Source of the DNA: Stigmatella ashevillena
GTDB lineage: Bacteria; Myxococcota; Myxococcia; Myxococcales; Myxococcaceae
DNA: 64,000 nt
Assembly (NCBI RefSeq): GCF_028368975.1
Contig: NZ_JAQNDM010000002.1
Location: forward strand, 9,418,425-9,482,424
Direction: 5' to 3'
Positions 8,522 through 17,982 of the stretch are shown here, in pieces. The translations under genes and the position numbers were made by a program. The notes under the pieces are model-generated. The model was not told the DNA's origin. It worked only from the letters and a program-made list of their open reading frames with translations, and made no database searches. How positions within the stretch are numbered: position 1 is the stretch's first letter; each line of letters opens with the position of its first letter.

Positions 8522-11497
8522 TCAGAAGCTGTAGCCCATGCCGAACTGAAAGCTGCGCGGCGGACCCACCAGGACTGAGGGCATGCCGAACTTCGGGTTC
8601 GCAGGCTCCGTCTCCGGCGGAATGAATCCGTCGTATCCGCCGTAGTTCTTGGCATTGAAGAGGTTGAAGCACTCGGCGAAGGCGTTGATCCGGTGGCCCT
8701 TGGAGATCGTGAAGTCTTTTGCCAGCCGGACATCCACCTGGCTGAATTGGATGAAGCCATCCGCCCGGCCTCCATTGGTGCGGAGCAGGTACTCGGTGGG
8801 ACCGAAGCCCTGGGACGCATCGGAGATGGTGTAGGGCAAGCCGGTGCCCAGGGTGATCAGCGTGGACAGCTTGAACGCGAGGGGCAGCCCCACGATGCCG
8901 GAGAGCACGAGCCGATGACGCTCGTCGGTGGTGGTGGGGGTGAGGGGGCTGTCTTTGACGGTCGGGTAGTCGAAGTTGAAGGCCGACCCGCGCTCCCGCG
9001 CGACGCCAAAGGTGTACGCCAGGGACGCCCCCCACTGAATGTTTCCCGACGAGAGTTCGCTCGAGTAGGGCTTCTCCGCGGAGACTTGCAGGCTGCTGTA
9101 GGTGGAGGTCCGGTCGTCGACGGAGATGAGGACACTGCCGAAGCCGCCCGGTGTGGGGATGAAGTCGCGGCTACCTGTCGACCTGCGGTTGGCGGGATAG
9201 AAGCCGACGCCGTTCTTGCTGCGGATGTGCGTGAGCGTCGCCGAGGTGTTGACGGGGCCGACCTGCTGCCGGAGGCCCGCGCTGAACTGGTCGCTGAACT
9301 GTGGCCGGGTGTCGTTCTCGAGCAGGAAGATCTCCGGGGCGGGGGCCACGCCACTGTCGATCAGTGAATCGAGCCCCCCCTGGCTCAGGTACTCGGGCCG
9401 CCAGGCGATGGTCGGTTGCCCTTGGCGGGGGGCGCCGTCCGCCGAGAACTGGAACGTGCGGACCTGGTACCGAAGACGCAGCCGCTCGTCCACGCCGGTG
9501 TTGAACAGGGTGCGATCGTAGTAGCGCCCAGCGCCGGCGAAGAGGACCGTATGGCCATTGCCCATCACGTCGAAGGCCGCGCCGAGCCGCGGCTGTACCG
9601 CGCCCAGGAAGATGGGGCGCTGCTTGCCGTTGGTCAGGTAGTTCTCGACGGGAAAGAACCCGGGCCCATTGGTCTCCGCGACGATGTCAGCGAGTTCCTC
9701 CACCGCGGCACGGACATCGTCGGGCGTCACGTAGTCATTGTTCAGGGGGTTGGTCTCGATGTCCCACCGGAGGCCCACGTTCAGGGTCAGCCTCTTGGCG
9801 ATCTCCCAATCGTCCTGGACGTACACGCCCACTTGCGTGTTGTTGGACGCTGCCTTCGGGTCGCCGATGCCATAGGAGGCTTCGGCTGGGAAGTCATAGC
9901 TGAGGCCATTGTCAGCTTCCTCGCGGAAGCGGAACACGGGGTTCCCATAGAGCGTGCGCTCGATCTCGTACCGCTGAAAGGAGAGCTTGGCACCTGTCTT
10001 CACCACGTGCTGGCCGGCCCACTCGAAGTTCGTGAACGTCGTGTCATCGCGCAGCGTGAACGCCTGTTGGCGGATGTCCTGGCTGGTATCGCGGCCACCG
10101 ATCCGGATGACGCCCGCGTAGTCCCGCCCGATCCCGCCAGGGGTCGCGGCGGTCGGGTTGAACTGCGAGTGGAGGTACTGGAACGTGGCCTCGTTCGTCA
10201 GCGAGCCCAGCCGCAGTTGATGCCTGGCCGAGGTGGTGATCACATTGTTTCGCACGTCCTCGGCACTCTCGACGCTGATCAATCCACCGAAGCTGCGGAC
10301 GTCGGTCTCTGTTCTGAGGCTGGCGCTGAGATCCAAGGTCTGGTTGTTCGTCGGCCTCCAGGTCAGCTTCGCGAAGCCGAGGTGTTCCCGGAAGGGGCTC
10401 GTGAAGCTGCCCTGGTATTCGCCGAACCGGCTCAGGTTTTCCTCCGTCGGATTGCCGATCGTCACCGCGTTCGAGCGATCCTGCAGGTTGCCCTCATAGG
10501 TCACGAAGAAGTGCAGCGTGTCCTTCACGAGGGGGCCCCCCAACGCCGCACCGAACTGAGAGCGCAACAGCTCGGGCCGCTCCAACTCGCCACGCGTCAC
10601 GGCGAAGTGGTCGCGCGCCATCAGCGCTTGGTTCTGAAAGGTGAGGAAGAGGTCGCCATGGAAGTCGTTGCTGCCCGAGCGCGTGATCGCGGAGATGATG
10701 GCGCTGTTGGCCTGCTCGTATTCGGCCTTGTAGTTCTGACTGATCACGCGGAACTCGCTGACCGCGAGCTGGGGGAAGGGGTTTCCGCGGCTCGCGTCCT
10801 GACCGACCAATCCGCCTTCGATGACGTTGTTCTTGAGACTCACTCCGTCCACGAACACGTTGGTGCTGCGCGCCTCGAGCGCGCCCGACGAGAAGTTCTT
10901 GTTGAACTCATCGTTGGAGACGCGAACGCCGGGGGCCAGGGCCGCGAAGTTGAGGAAGTTGCGGTTGCTCTGGGGCAGGTTTTCGATCTCTTCGCGGCTG
11001 ACATTGGTGGCGACCTCGGAAGTCGAGCTCTCGAGGGCCTTCCCCTGGACGAGCAGGGTCTCGCCTTGGCCGAGATCGAGTGCCACCTCCTCCGCGAGGT
11101 TGATCTTCAGGTCCACCGTCTGGCCGACCTGGACGGTGACCTTTCGGTAGACCTCCTTGCCGCCGGGCTGGGTGACGGTGATGACATACTCGCCGGGCTG
11201 CAGGCCGGCCAGGAAGTACGAGCCATCCGCGCGCGCGCTCCCCTGCGCCGAGAAGCCGCTGTAGGTGTTCACGGCGAGCACCGTCACGCCGGTGGCGGGT
11301 GTGGGGGCCGAGCTGAGGCTGACCCGGATGGCCGCCGTCGTCTTCTGCGCGAGCGCGGGTGCGGCCGTGAGCAAGACGGCGATTCCCAACACGCGCCCCA
11401 GGCGCATCACTTGCGACACCAACGGCATGGAGACGCGGGCCTTACGAGCCACGTCCTGGATGTTGTCCTCTGAGCCGGCTCGCGCGATTCCAGTCAT
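8522..11497 (-). CDS. TonB-dependent receptor, Oar-like, with N-terminal carboxypeptidase-regulatory-like domain
   Basis: A 991-residue outer-membrane receptor. A signal peptide (MRLGRVLGIAVLLTAAPALA, from residue 31) is followed by a CarboxypepD_reg-like beta domain (about 50-135), a plug region with NVSREEIENLPQSNRNFLNF, and a long beta-barrel ending in aromatic SFQFGMGYSF. This fits TonB-dependent import of large substrates, possibly glycans released by the convergent GH92. Residues 11-30 (DNIQDVARKARVSMPLVSQV) look like the first helices of a LacI-type helix-turn-helix, which is odd before a signal peptide. The true start may instead be the ATG at 11407. It ends 12 bases from cutC, convergent. 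Confidence 0.9.
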   Translation of the reverse strand: MTGIARAGSEDNIQDVARKARVSMPLVSQVMRLGRVLGIAVLLTAAPALAQKTTAAIRVSLSSAPTPATGVTVLAVNTYSGFSAQGSARADGSYFLAGLQPGEYVITVTQPGGKEVYRKVTVQVGQTVDLKINLAEEVALDLGQGETLLVQGKALESSTSEVATNVSREEIENLPQSNRNFLNFAALAPGVRVSNDEFNKNFSSGALEARSTNVFVDGVSLKNNVIEGGLVGQDASRGNPFPQLAVSEFRVISQNYKAEYEQANSAIISAITRSGSNDFHGDLFLTFQNQALMARDHFAVTRGELERPELLRSQFGAALGGPLVKDTLHFFVTYEGNLQDRSNAVTIGNPTEENLSRFGEYQGSFTSPFREHLGFAKLTWRPTNNQTLDLSASLRTETDVRSFGGLISVESAEDVRNNVITTSARHQLRLGSLTNEATFQYLHSQFNPTAATPGGIGRDYAGVIRIGGRDTSQDIRQQAFTLRDDTTFTNFEWAGQHVVKTGAKLSFQRYEIERTLYGNPVFRFREEADNGLSYDFPAEASYGIGDPKAASNNTQVGVYVQDDWEIAKRLTLNVGLRWDIETNPLNNDYVTPDDVRAAVEELADIVAETNGPGFFPVENYLTNGKQRPIFLGAVQPRLGAAFDVMGNGHTVLFAGAGRYYDRTLFNTGVDERLRLRYQVRTFQFSADGAPRQGQPTIAWRPEYLSQGGLDSLIDSGVAPAPEIFLLENDTRPQFSDQFSAGLRQQVGPVNTSATLTHIRSKNGVGFYPANRRSTGSRDFIPTPGGFGSVLISVDDRTSTYSSLQVSAEKPYSSELSSGNIQWGASLAYTFGVARERGSAFNFDYPTVKDSPLTPTTTDERHRLVLSGIVGLPLAFKLSTLITLGTGLPYTISDASQGFGPTEYLLRTNGGRADGFIQFSQVDVRLAKDFTISKGHRINAFAECFNLFNAKNYGGYDGFIPPETEPANPKFGMPSVLVGPPRSFQFGMGYSF

Positions 11498-11530
11498 GAT
11501 CCTGCGCCATCTAGATGCTTCCCCGCTTGG

Positions 11531-11544
11531 TGTAAACGGCTACA
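11531..11544. promoter_or_regulatory. Candidate LacI-family operator upstream of the TonB receptor
   Basis: TGTAAACGGCTACA differs at only two central bases from the palindrome TGTAAACGTTTACA, a known pattern for LacI-family sugar regulators. It lies 34 bases before the receptor start at 11497, a suitable place for repression. A second partial dyad, TTAAAGCGCT, lies nearby at about 11564-11573. No complete LacI-type regulator gene is in the window. Confidence 0.45.
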
Positions 11545-11607
11545 TGGTGTGAAAGCCCCAAGGTTAAAGCGCTCGACGCATCGCGGCTGAAAGGCGGTGT
11601 TTCGGTT

Positions 11608-12915
11608 TTACAGGACGCCGCGGGCCTTGATGTCCAGGTAGCGGTTGACGGCGGCGAGGCTCAGCTCGTCAGGTTGGACGTCAATCATTTGCACTCCACC
11701 TATTCCCACCTGGGCCTTGAGGGCCTCTCGATCGGCGAGGAGCTCCGAGGCGACCGCATGCTGAAAGGCTTCCTCAGGGCTGGGGGGAGGGGAGCGCAGC
11801 AATCCCTGGAGTGCGGTGTCTTTCACGGAGAGGCAGAGCGGGACGTGGCGCCGTGCCAGCCGGTGCAGCGGTTGAATCATCGTGGAGGCCTGCTCCTCGT
11901 CGAGGAAGTCGGTGAAGACACACAGCAGGCTGCGCCGGTGGAGCCGCAGGTTCAGCTCTTTGAAGAGCGCCAGATAGTCCACGTACGTAAGGCTTGGGGT
12001 GGCCGAGTAGAGCGTGTCGGCCATTTTCCGGTACTGCCCGCGCCCGGCCATGGGCGGCAGGTAGGCTTTCACCCCATCCGCGAAGAGGGCCAGCCCCACC
12101 CGGTCCCCATTGCGCACTGCGACAAAGGCCAGGAAGAGCGCCGCGTTCACCGCGTGGTCCAGCTTCGTCAGCTCGCCGACCCGGGCGGCCATGGAGCGGC
12201 CCGCGTCCACGCAGATGAGGATGGACTGGGAGCGCTCGGACTCCATCACCCGGGTGACGGGTTTGCCGCGGCGGGCGGTCGCCTTCCAGTCCACGTCCCG
12301 CACCGAGTCGCCCTGGGCATAGTCCCGGAGGCGGGCGAACTCGCTGCCCTGGCCATCCCGGCGGAGCCGGCGCAGGCCCAGGTTGACCCAGTCCAACGCG
12401 GCGCCCGAGAGCAAGAGGCGGCTGGCCCCGCGCATGTCCGGGAAGACGGAGACGCTTCGCGCCGCCGGGAAGGTCCGCTCGTGGAAGAGCAGTCCCAGGG
12501 GCCCCCGCACCCGCACGTGCACATCCCCGAAGCCGAACTTGCCGCGCTGGGCAGGCACCACCCGGTACACCCAGCGCGTCTGGCTCTCCGGGGGAAGGCT
12601 CAGTGGCGCCTCGTCGGGCGTGGCGGCGAAGCCCTCGGGCACGTCATCCTTCACGCGCACCCTCACGGCGAGGCGGGAGCGGTGGATGAGCCGCACCTCC
12701 ACCCGATTGGGGACCCCCACCGAGAGCTTCGAGGGCAGCTCCCGGTGCACTTCCAGGCGCACGCCGCGCGCCAGGAGGGCATCCACCAGGGCCAGCACGG
12801 CCACCAGCGCGTCCAGCGCCAGCACGAGGCCGCCCAGGCCTGGAAAGAAGCCCGCCGCCATCATGGGCAGGGCCAGCAGGGCCAGCAGCACCCACAGGCG
12901 CGGGGTGGGAATCAC
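11608..12915 (-). CDS. DUF58 domain protein
   Basis: A 435-residue membrane-anchored protein. Two hydrophobic helices at the N-terminus (about 7-50) precede a beta-rich region and the DUF58 core with [20 protein letters not shown] near residues 205-225. A degenerate von Willebrand factor A-like fold follows ([13 protein letters not shown], a MIDAS-like DxGxS). DUF58 proteins are usual partners of MoxR ATPases, which act as chaperones for metal-dependent VWA proteins. It overlaps the moxR gene by 4 bases (ATGA), so the two are translationally coupled. The physiological target of this system is not known. Confidence 0.92.
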   Translation of the reverse strand: MIPTPRLWVLLALLALPMMAAGFFPGLGGLVLALDALVAVLALVDALLARGVRLEVHRELPSKLSVGVPNRVEVRLIHRSRLAVRVRVKDDVPEGFAATPDEAPLSLPPESQTRWVYRVVPAQRGKFGFGDVHVRVRGPLGLLFHERTFPAARSVSVFPDMRGASRLLLSGAALDWVNLGLRRLRRDGQGSEFARLRDYAQGDSVRDVDWKATARRGKPVTRVMESERSQSILICVDAGRSMAARVGELTKLDHAVNAALFLAFVAVRNGDRVGLALFADGVKAYLPPMAGRGQYRKMADTLYSATPSLTYVDYLALFKELNLRLHRRSLLCVFTDFLDEEQASTMIQPLHRLARRHVPLCLSVKDTALQGLLRSPPPSPEEAFQHAVASELLADREALKAQVGIGGVQMIDVQPDELSLAAVNRYLDIKARGVL

Positions 12916-13910
12916 CGGGGAACCTCGACGGACTGCACCACCTCCCGGAGGACGTCCGAGGGCGTGGCCCCATCCAGCTCCGCGTCCGGAGACAGGAGCA
13001 GGCGGTGCTTGAGCACGGGACCGGCCAAAAAGCGCACGTCATCCGGGGTGACGAAGTGCCGGCCGCGCAGGGCTGCCAGCGCCTTGGCTGCCAGGAGCAG
13101 GTGCACGCCCGCGCGGGGCCCCGCTCCCAGGCGGATGCGATCCGAGGTCCGCGTGGCGGACACCAGCTTGCGAATGTAGGCCAGCACGGGGGGCTCCACC
13201 GTCATCTGGTGGAGGGCCGCGCGCGCCTCCATCAGCCCCGTTTTCTCCACCGCTGCGCCCACCCCGGCCCGCTCCAGGTTTCCCGAGTCGAAGCCCCGGT
13301 GCACCGAGGCGAGGATGGCGTCCTCCTCCTCGGGGGCGGGGTAGCCCACTTCGACCTTGAACAGGAAGCGGTCCAGTTGGGCCTCGGGCAGTGGGTAGGT
13401 GCCCTCGGACTCCACGGGGTTCTGGGTGGCGAACACCGTGAAGAGCGGCGAGAGGGTGATGTGGCGGCCTTCCAGCGACACGCTGCGCTCCTGCATCGCC
13501 TCCAGGAGCGCGGACTGCGTCTTGGCCGGCGCGCGGTTGATTTCATCCGCCAGCAAGAGGTCCGTGAAGATGGGGCCGCGCACCAGCACGAAGGCCTGGG
13601 ACTTCAGATCGAAGATGCTGGTGCCGAGGATGTCCGCGGGCATCAGGTCCGGGGTGAACTGGATGCGCTTGAAGTCCGCGCTGACGCTGCGCGCCAGTGC
13701 CTTGGCCATCAGCGTCTTGGCCACGCCGGGCACCCCCTCCAGCAGCACGTGGCCGCCGGCGATGAGGCCACACAGCATCAGCTCGAGCGCCTCGTCCTGG
13801 CCGACCACGGCCTTGCGCACCTCGCTCAGCACGCCCTCGCGGATGGCGTGGGCGGCCTGCACGGCGTGGCCAGGCGAAGGGCTGGGGAAGGGCGGGGGGG
13901 GGACGTTCAT
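12912..13910 (-). CDS. MoxR family AAA+ ATPase
   Basis: A 332-residue AAA+ ATPase with Walker A GVPGVAKT (near residue 60), Walker [21 protein letters not shown] (near 119) and sensor-1 [19 protein letters not shown] (near 158). These mark the MoxR subfamily, which remodels or matures partner proteins carrying VWA domains. The DUF58 gene directly downstream overlaps by 4 bases and is its likely partner. The gene also overlaps the upstream DUF4350 gene by 4 bases. Confidence 0.95.
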   Translation of the reverse strand: MNVPPPPFPSPSPGHAVQAAHAIREGVLSEVRKAVVGQDEALELMLCGLIAGGHVLLEGVPGVAKTLMAKALARSVSADFKRIQFTPDLMPADILGTSIFDLKSQAFVLVRGPIFTDLLLADEINRAPAKTQSALLEAMQERSVSLEGRHITLSPLFTVFATQNPVESEGTYPLPEAQLDRFLFKVEVGYPAPEEEDAILASVHRGFDSGNLERAGVGAAVEKTGLMEARAALHQMTVEPPVLAYIRKLVSATRTSDRIRLGAGPRAGVHLLLAAKALAALRGRHFVTPDDVRFLAGPVLKHRLLLSPDAELDGATPSDVLREVVQSVEVPR

Positions 13911-15196
13911 GGCTCCTCGGTGGAAACGGTGGGCGCGCGGGGCCCGGTGGGGTGGAGGCGGCTGCGCAGCTCGGCGGCGCGTGTGGCGAGCCGCACGAGT
14001 TGCTTGTCGTTGGAAGGCTCTTCCGCTTGGCGGACGAGGGCACCCAGGCCCCGGGACAGATCCGTGCGGCCCCGGGCGGCGAGCGCCGCGGCGACCGTGG
14101 AGGCGGGCGCATGGGGCGGCAGGCCGGCCGACAAGGCCAGCTCCTGCGTCACCCCGCGGGCGATGAGCCCCGCGGCGAAGGCATGGTGGCGGCCCTCACG
14201 GTACAGCCGGCTCATGGCGAACAGGGCATCCGTGGCCCCCACGCGGATGGACTCTGGCGGCGGGCGCGGTCGGCCGAAGCGCTTGAGGGACACCGCCCAG
14301 AAGGCCACGCCCAGCAGCAACTGCGCCACGGCGAAGTGCAGGCCGTAGCGCTGCGCGAAGTCCACCACCGAGCGCTCGTTGCTGAAGCCATGGTGGAACT
14401 CGCTGAATTCGAAAGGGCCCGGGCCCAGCGCGCGCAGGGCGCTCAGCCAGAACTGCGCGTTGTCCGCGCGCGCCAGCGCCTGGTTCATCGCCAGCTCGGG
14501 CGCGCCCACCACCAGCACCCGGCCCAGGCCGTGAGGCACCACCGCCGCGACCGGGCGCCCAAGCTGTGCGTCCTCCAAGAGGGGCACCGCGCCGGAGGGC
14601 AGCTCCAGGTACGCCTGCACCTTGGCCTCCACGCGCTCGACGCCCAGCGTGTAGGGGCTGGACAGGGGGGGCACCAGGGTGCGCATGGGCAGCGAGGTGT
14701 CTGCCTTGGAGAGCTTGACCTCCAGGGCATCCAGGAGCGGGTTCTCCCGGGAGCCCCAGGGGACGTAGACGAGGCTGTGTCCGGCTTGCACCCGGCGGAG
14801 CAGCTCCTCGCGCTCCTCCTCGTTCAGCTCGGCGGAGTGCAGGGAGTTGAGGCCCTCGTGGGGGAGTTTCTCGTCCTCCAGGCCCGCGTCCCGCCCGCTG
14901 GCCAGCAGCGTCTCATCGAGATCATCCTCGCGAGCGCCTTCCACTTCCACGGCCAGCAGGATGAAGGTCGCGGGAGAGTCCTCGTCCAGCAGTTGAAGGT
15001 CCGTGGCGCGGCGAAGGGTCTCCAGGCCGCTCTCCTGGGCCAGGAGGTAGAGGGCCCGGGCACCGTTCTCCGAGGCGCGGTACGTGGAGAGGGTGTCCGC
15101 GAAGTCTCCTCGCGCGGCCCCGCGCAGCAGGAAGTTGCCGAGGATGAAGGTGAACAGCAGCCCCCCCACCACGAGCAACGGGAAGCGGTCACGCAC
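13907..15196 (-). CDS. DUF4350 domain membrane protein
   Basis: About 429 residues. The frame is open further upstream, but a GTG at 15196 ([20 protein letters not shown]) overlaps the stop of the preceding gene by 8 bases and starts directly at a membrane helix, so I choose it. The protein has one N-terminal helix, a large extracytoplasmic alpha/beta DUF4350 domain ([20 protein letters not shown] onward) and a second helix near [17 protein letters not shown], followed by a cytoplasmic tail. DUF4350 proteins occur in MoxR-DUF58-DUF4129 operons of many bacteria with unknown function. Confidence 0.88.
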   Translation of the reverse strand: MRDRFPLLVVGGLLFTFILGNFLLRGAARGDFADTLSTYRASENGARALYLLAQESGLETLRRATDLQLLDEDSPATFILLAVEVEGAREDDLDETLLASGRDAGLEDEKLPHEGLNSLHSAELNEEEREELLRRVQAGHSLVYVPWGSRENPLLDALEVKLSKADTSLPMRTLVPPLSSPYTLGVERVEAKVQAYLELPSGAVPLLEDAQLGRPVAAVVPHGLGRVLVVGAPELAMNQALARADNAQFWLSALRALGPGPFEFSEFHHGFSNERSVVDFAQRYGLHFAVAQLLLGVAFWAVSLKRFGRPRPPPESIRVGATDALFAMSRLYREGRHHAFAAGLIARGVTQELALSAGLPPHAPASTVAAALAARGRTDLSRGLGALVRQAEEPSNDKQLVRLATRAAELRSRLHPTGPRAPTVSTEEP

Positions 15197-17051
15197 GGGA
15201 GGCCTCCGGTGCGGAGGAGGCGGCGAGCAGTGGCTGCGTGAGGGCGCGGAAGTCGCGGTAGCCCTCCGCGCCCACCGGCAGGTTGCCATACCAGGCGAAG
15301 TCGAAGCGACGTGTCAGCTCCCGGAAGGGAGGCAGCCACTCGCGACGGCCCTTGAACTGGCGCAGGTAGTCCCAGTTGCTCAAGGTGGAGTCGTAGAGGA
15401 TGGCGCCCTCGCGGTGCAGCCGGGACAGGAGGGCCAGGTAGAGGCTGCGCACCGCCTCCCGGTATTGGCCTTGGGCGGCCAGCTCGTCGGCGAGGTGAGC
15501 CCAGCCTTCGGGGGGGCGCGCCAGGGCGCTCATCGGGTCCTGCGCGAGCGCCGCCGCATCCAGCGTGCTGACCTCGAGCTGCGCGCCCTCCTTGCGCTGT
15601 TGCTGGCCCAGGGCGCGCAGCAGCACCGTGACAAGCACCCCCACGACCGCCGCGATGAGGAGCACCACCAGCCCGTTGGCCACGGTCAGGTCGCCACCCA
15701 CGGAGGTGGGTTCCACGCGGGAAGGCGAGGGGCGCCGCTTGAAGAGCTTCTCCAGCACCTCATCCAGCCAATTCATGAAGCGCTGCCACCAGTCCGGGGC
15801 CACCGGAGGGGGTTCTTCCGAGGCGCTGTCCGCGCGCGGGGCCGCCGCGAACTCCGGCCGGGAGAGGATGTCCCGTGCTTTCGCCGAGGCGGCTCGGGAA
15901 TCCGGGAGCGCGGATTCCAGGGCCCGCGTCTCCGCGGCTTGCTCCAGGCCCTGCCGCAGCGTCTCCGAGGCCGCCTCGCAGTCCTCGCCCTCGTAGGCCT
16001 TCTTCTCCACGGCGCGCAGCAAGCGCTGGAACTTCTGCTGCTCGGCGGCGCTCAAGGACGAGACGGCGGCGAAGTCCTCTTCCAGGTGCTCGCTGTCGTA
16101 CTCACAATCGGTGGCCACCGACTCCATCCGCTGGAGCAGCTCCGAAGGCGCCTCTGAAGGCGCTGGGGGGGCCGCCCGGACGGTGGTGGCGCCCAGCAAG
16201 AAGCCCAGGAAGACGAGCGCCCCGCCACGGTTTACCGTGCGCGCTGCGCTCCGGACGGGGAGCTGCTGGACGGCGGCGAGCAGGTCCAGTCCTTCCTGGC
16301 GAACCCGCCCATCGACCAGCAGCAGGGAGGCGGTGGCTGCCTTGAGGGGCTCGAACAGGGTGAAGGTGAGGGCGCCCAGGAAGGCCAGCCAGACCGGGTT
16401 GTCGATGGAGGCGAAGCGCTCGAGGAAGGTGAGATCCAACGCCAGCAGCCGTCGGCCCAGCCAGAACAGGACGTTGAGGGCGATGTGGAGGTTGAGGAAG
16501 GTGAGCCCCATCGCCAGCCCCATCAGCACGCGCACGCCCGTGGCGGCCCCCCGGGCGGGCCCCAGCAGCCGGGAGCAAAGCCCATACAGGCGCAGCGGGT
16601 GTCCCTGGCCCTGCAGGGTCACGGCATAGCCCACCCAGTGCGCGGACAGCAGGAGATAGGCAATGCCGAGGGAGAAGATGAGCGACAAGGGCGTGAACAC
16701 GAAGAGGTAGCCCGTGGTGATGAGGAGGCTGGGCGTGCGTCCCAGGGCCGCGCGCACGCTGGCGCGCACGGTGGGCTCCTGTTGCCCAAGCAACAGTTCC
16801 TGAACGTGGTGGCAGGCGGCCCCCTGGAGGAGGCCCCGGAGCAACCAGGCCAGGGTGAGCCACAGGGTGGGGAGGTTCAACTCGCGGTGATTCCGGGCCG
16901 CATCCACGAGGTGGAGGACGGCTCCGGTCACGAGCGCGCCGGCCGGGAGCGTCAGCGCCCACACCCCGGCATTGCGCGAGCACAGGCGCAAGGCGGAATC
17001 CATGAGGGCGATGGCGCCCCGGGGGCGCAGCTCGAGGGCGGAGACAGGCAT
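15189..17051 (-). CDS. DUF4129 domain multi-pass membrane protein
   Basis: A 620-residue protein. The first about 280 residues contain several membrane helices (for example LLITTGYLFVFTPLSLIFSL). A helical, charged region follows, then another helix (NGLVVLLIAAVVGVLVTVLL) and the C-terminal DUF4129 domain with YREAVRSLYLALLSRLHREG and LSNWDYLRQF. It is the first large gene of the minus-strand operon with DUF4350, MoxR and DUF58 and overlaps DUF4350 by 8 bases. Its role is unknown; in other organisms such operons are tied to envelope functions and aerotolerance. Confidence 0.88.
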   Translation of the reverse strand: MPVSALELRPRGAIALMDSALRLCSRNAGVWALTLPAGALVTGAVLHLVDAARNHRELNLPTLWLTLAWLLRGLLQGAACHHVQELLLGQQEPTVRASVRAALGRTPSLLITTGYLFVFTPLSLIFSLGIAYLLLSAHWVGYAVTLQGQGHPLRLYGLCSRLLGPARGAATGVRVLMGLAMGLTFLNLHIALNVLFWLGRRLLALDLTFLERFASIDNPVWLAFLGALTFTLFEPLKAATASLLLVDGRVRQEGLDLLAAVQQLPVRSAARTVNRGGALVFLGFLLGATTVRAAPPAPSEAPSELLQRMESVATDCEYDSEHLEEDFAAVSSLSAAEQQKFQRLLRAVEKKAYEGEDCEAASETLRQGLEQAAETRALESALPDSRAASAKARDILSRPEFAAAPRADSASEEPPPVAPDWWQRFMNWLDEVLEKLFKRRPSPSRVEPTSVGGDLTVANGLVVLLIAAVVGVLVTVLLRALGQQQRKEGAQLEVSTLDAAALAQDPMSALARPPEGWAHLADELAAQGQYREAVRSLYLALLSRLHREGAILYDSTLSNWDYLRQFKGRREWLPPFRELTRRFDFAWYGNLPVGAEGYRDFRALTQPLLAASSAPEASRA

Positions 17052-17321
17052 CTACCGCTCCACCAGGGCGATCAGCAGGCGCAGGCCGGTGAAGAGGACG
17101 CCGGCGCTGGTGAGGGCGAGGAGCGCGTTGCCCACCGTCCACTCACGGCGTGCCACGGGCCCTTGCAGCACCTTGAGGCGCTGCTCCAGGCAGCGGGCGC
17201 ACCGGTTGATGCCCTCGAACTGGGTGGTGCACTCGCGGCAGATGACGCGGCGGCACTCGACACAGATGCCGAGCCCGGCCCGATCCGGGTGATAGTGGCA
17301 GCGACCCGAGCCCTGAAGCAT
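17052..17321 (-). CDS. Small B-box-like zinc-finger membrane protein
   Basis: An 89-residue protein. The N-terminal half carries a His/Cys pattern (CHYHPDRAGLGICVECRRVI, then CREC and CARC) like bacterial B-box zinc-binding domains. The C-terminal half is one membrane helix (NALLALTSAGVLFTGLRLLI). It ends at 17052, immediately before the DUF4129 gene starts at 17051, so it is probably the first gene of the MoxR operon. Such proteins are thought to position zinc-finger domains at the membrane; the partner is unknown. Confidence 0.85.
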   Translation of the reverse strand: MLQGSGRCHYHPDRAGLGICVECRRVICRECTTQFEGINRCARCLEQRLKVLQGPVARREWTVGNALLALTSAGVLFTGLRLLIALVER

Positions 17322-17428
17322 GGGGCCAGCCTACGAAATCCCCTGGTCCCTGTCCCACCCGACTGTGTCAGTCTGCTCCACCCGAAGGAGCGGACCTCCC
17401 GCCTCTTCGCTCTCCCAGAGGCAAACAT

Positions 17429-17854
17429 ATGGGCATCAGCAAGGGCAGCGCGCAGTGGAATGGCGGTCTCAAGGATGGCAAGGGCGTGATGAAGCCCGCC
17501 CACGCCCCGGAAGCCCCCTTCTCCCTGGGCACCCGTTTCGAGGGCCAGCAGGGCTCCAACCCCGAGGAGCTCATCGGCGCCGCGCTCTCGGGGTGCTTCT
17601 CCATGGCCCTGTCCCTCGGTTTGGAGACGGCGGGCCTCAAGCCCACGAGCATCCAGACCTCCGCGGATGTGCACCTGGACAAGCAAGGGGCGGGCTTCGC
17701 CATCACCACCATTGCCCTGATCACCGAGGCCCGCGTGCCCGGGGCCAGCGCTGAGCAGTTCCAGAAGATCGCCGAGGAGACGAAGAAGAATTGCCCGGTG
17801 TCCAAGGCGCTCGCGGGCACGAACATCACGCTCAAGGCGACGCTCGCCTCCTGA
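17429..17854 (+). CDS. OsmC family peroxiredoxin-like protein
   Basis: A 141-residue protein of the OsmC/Ohr family, thiol-dependent reductases of organic hydroperoxides. The two redox cysteines are seen in AALSGCFSMALS (near residue 56) and KKNCPVSKALAG (near 120), at the usual spacing. The length is normal. It diverges from the zinc-finger/MoxR operon across about 107 bases that must hold both promoters. I judge it OsmC rather than Ohr from the GCFSMAL context. Confidence 0.93.
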   Translation: MGISKGSAQWNGGLKDGKGVMKPAHAPEAPFSLGTRFEGQQGSNPEELIGAALSGCFSMALSLGLETAGLKPTSIQTSADVHLDKQGAGFAITTIALITEARVPGASAEQFQKIAEETKKNCPVSKALAGTNITLKATLAS

Positions 17855-17982
17855 GCGGATCCTGACGCAGCACCGCTGGGGGCCCCGTCCAGGAGGCCCC
17901 TGGCACCGCAGGGTGATGGGCTGCTGGCTCGCCGGACGCAAATTGTCCGATCCATGCCTCCTGGCCTTCCCGGCGAAACAAC

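Noticed and set aside
9416-11473. A 685-codon plus-strand ORF opposite the TonB receptor
   Set aside because: It mirrors the receptor's codons; very high GC3 keeps antisense frames open. The receptor shows clear family motifs and the antisense protein none.
17876-17902. Weak GC hairpin after the OsmC gene
   Set aside because: Only a 6-base stem (GGGGCC/GGCCCC) and no T-run; too weak to call a terminator.
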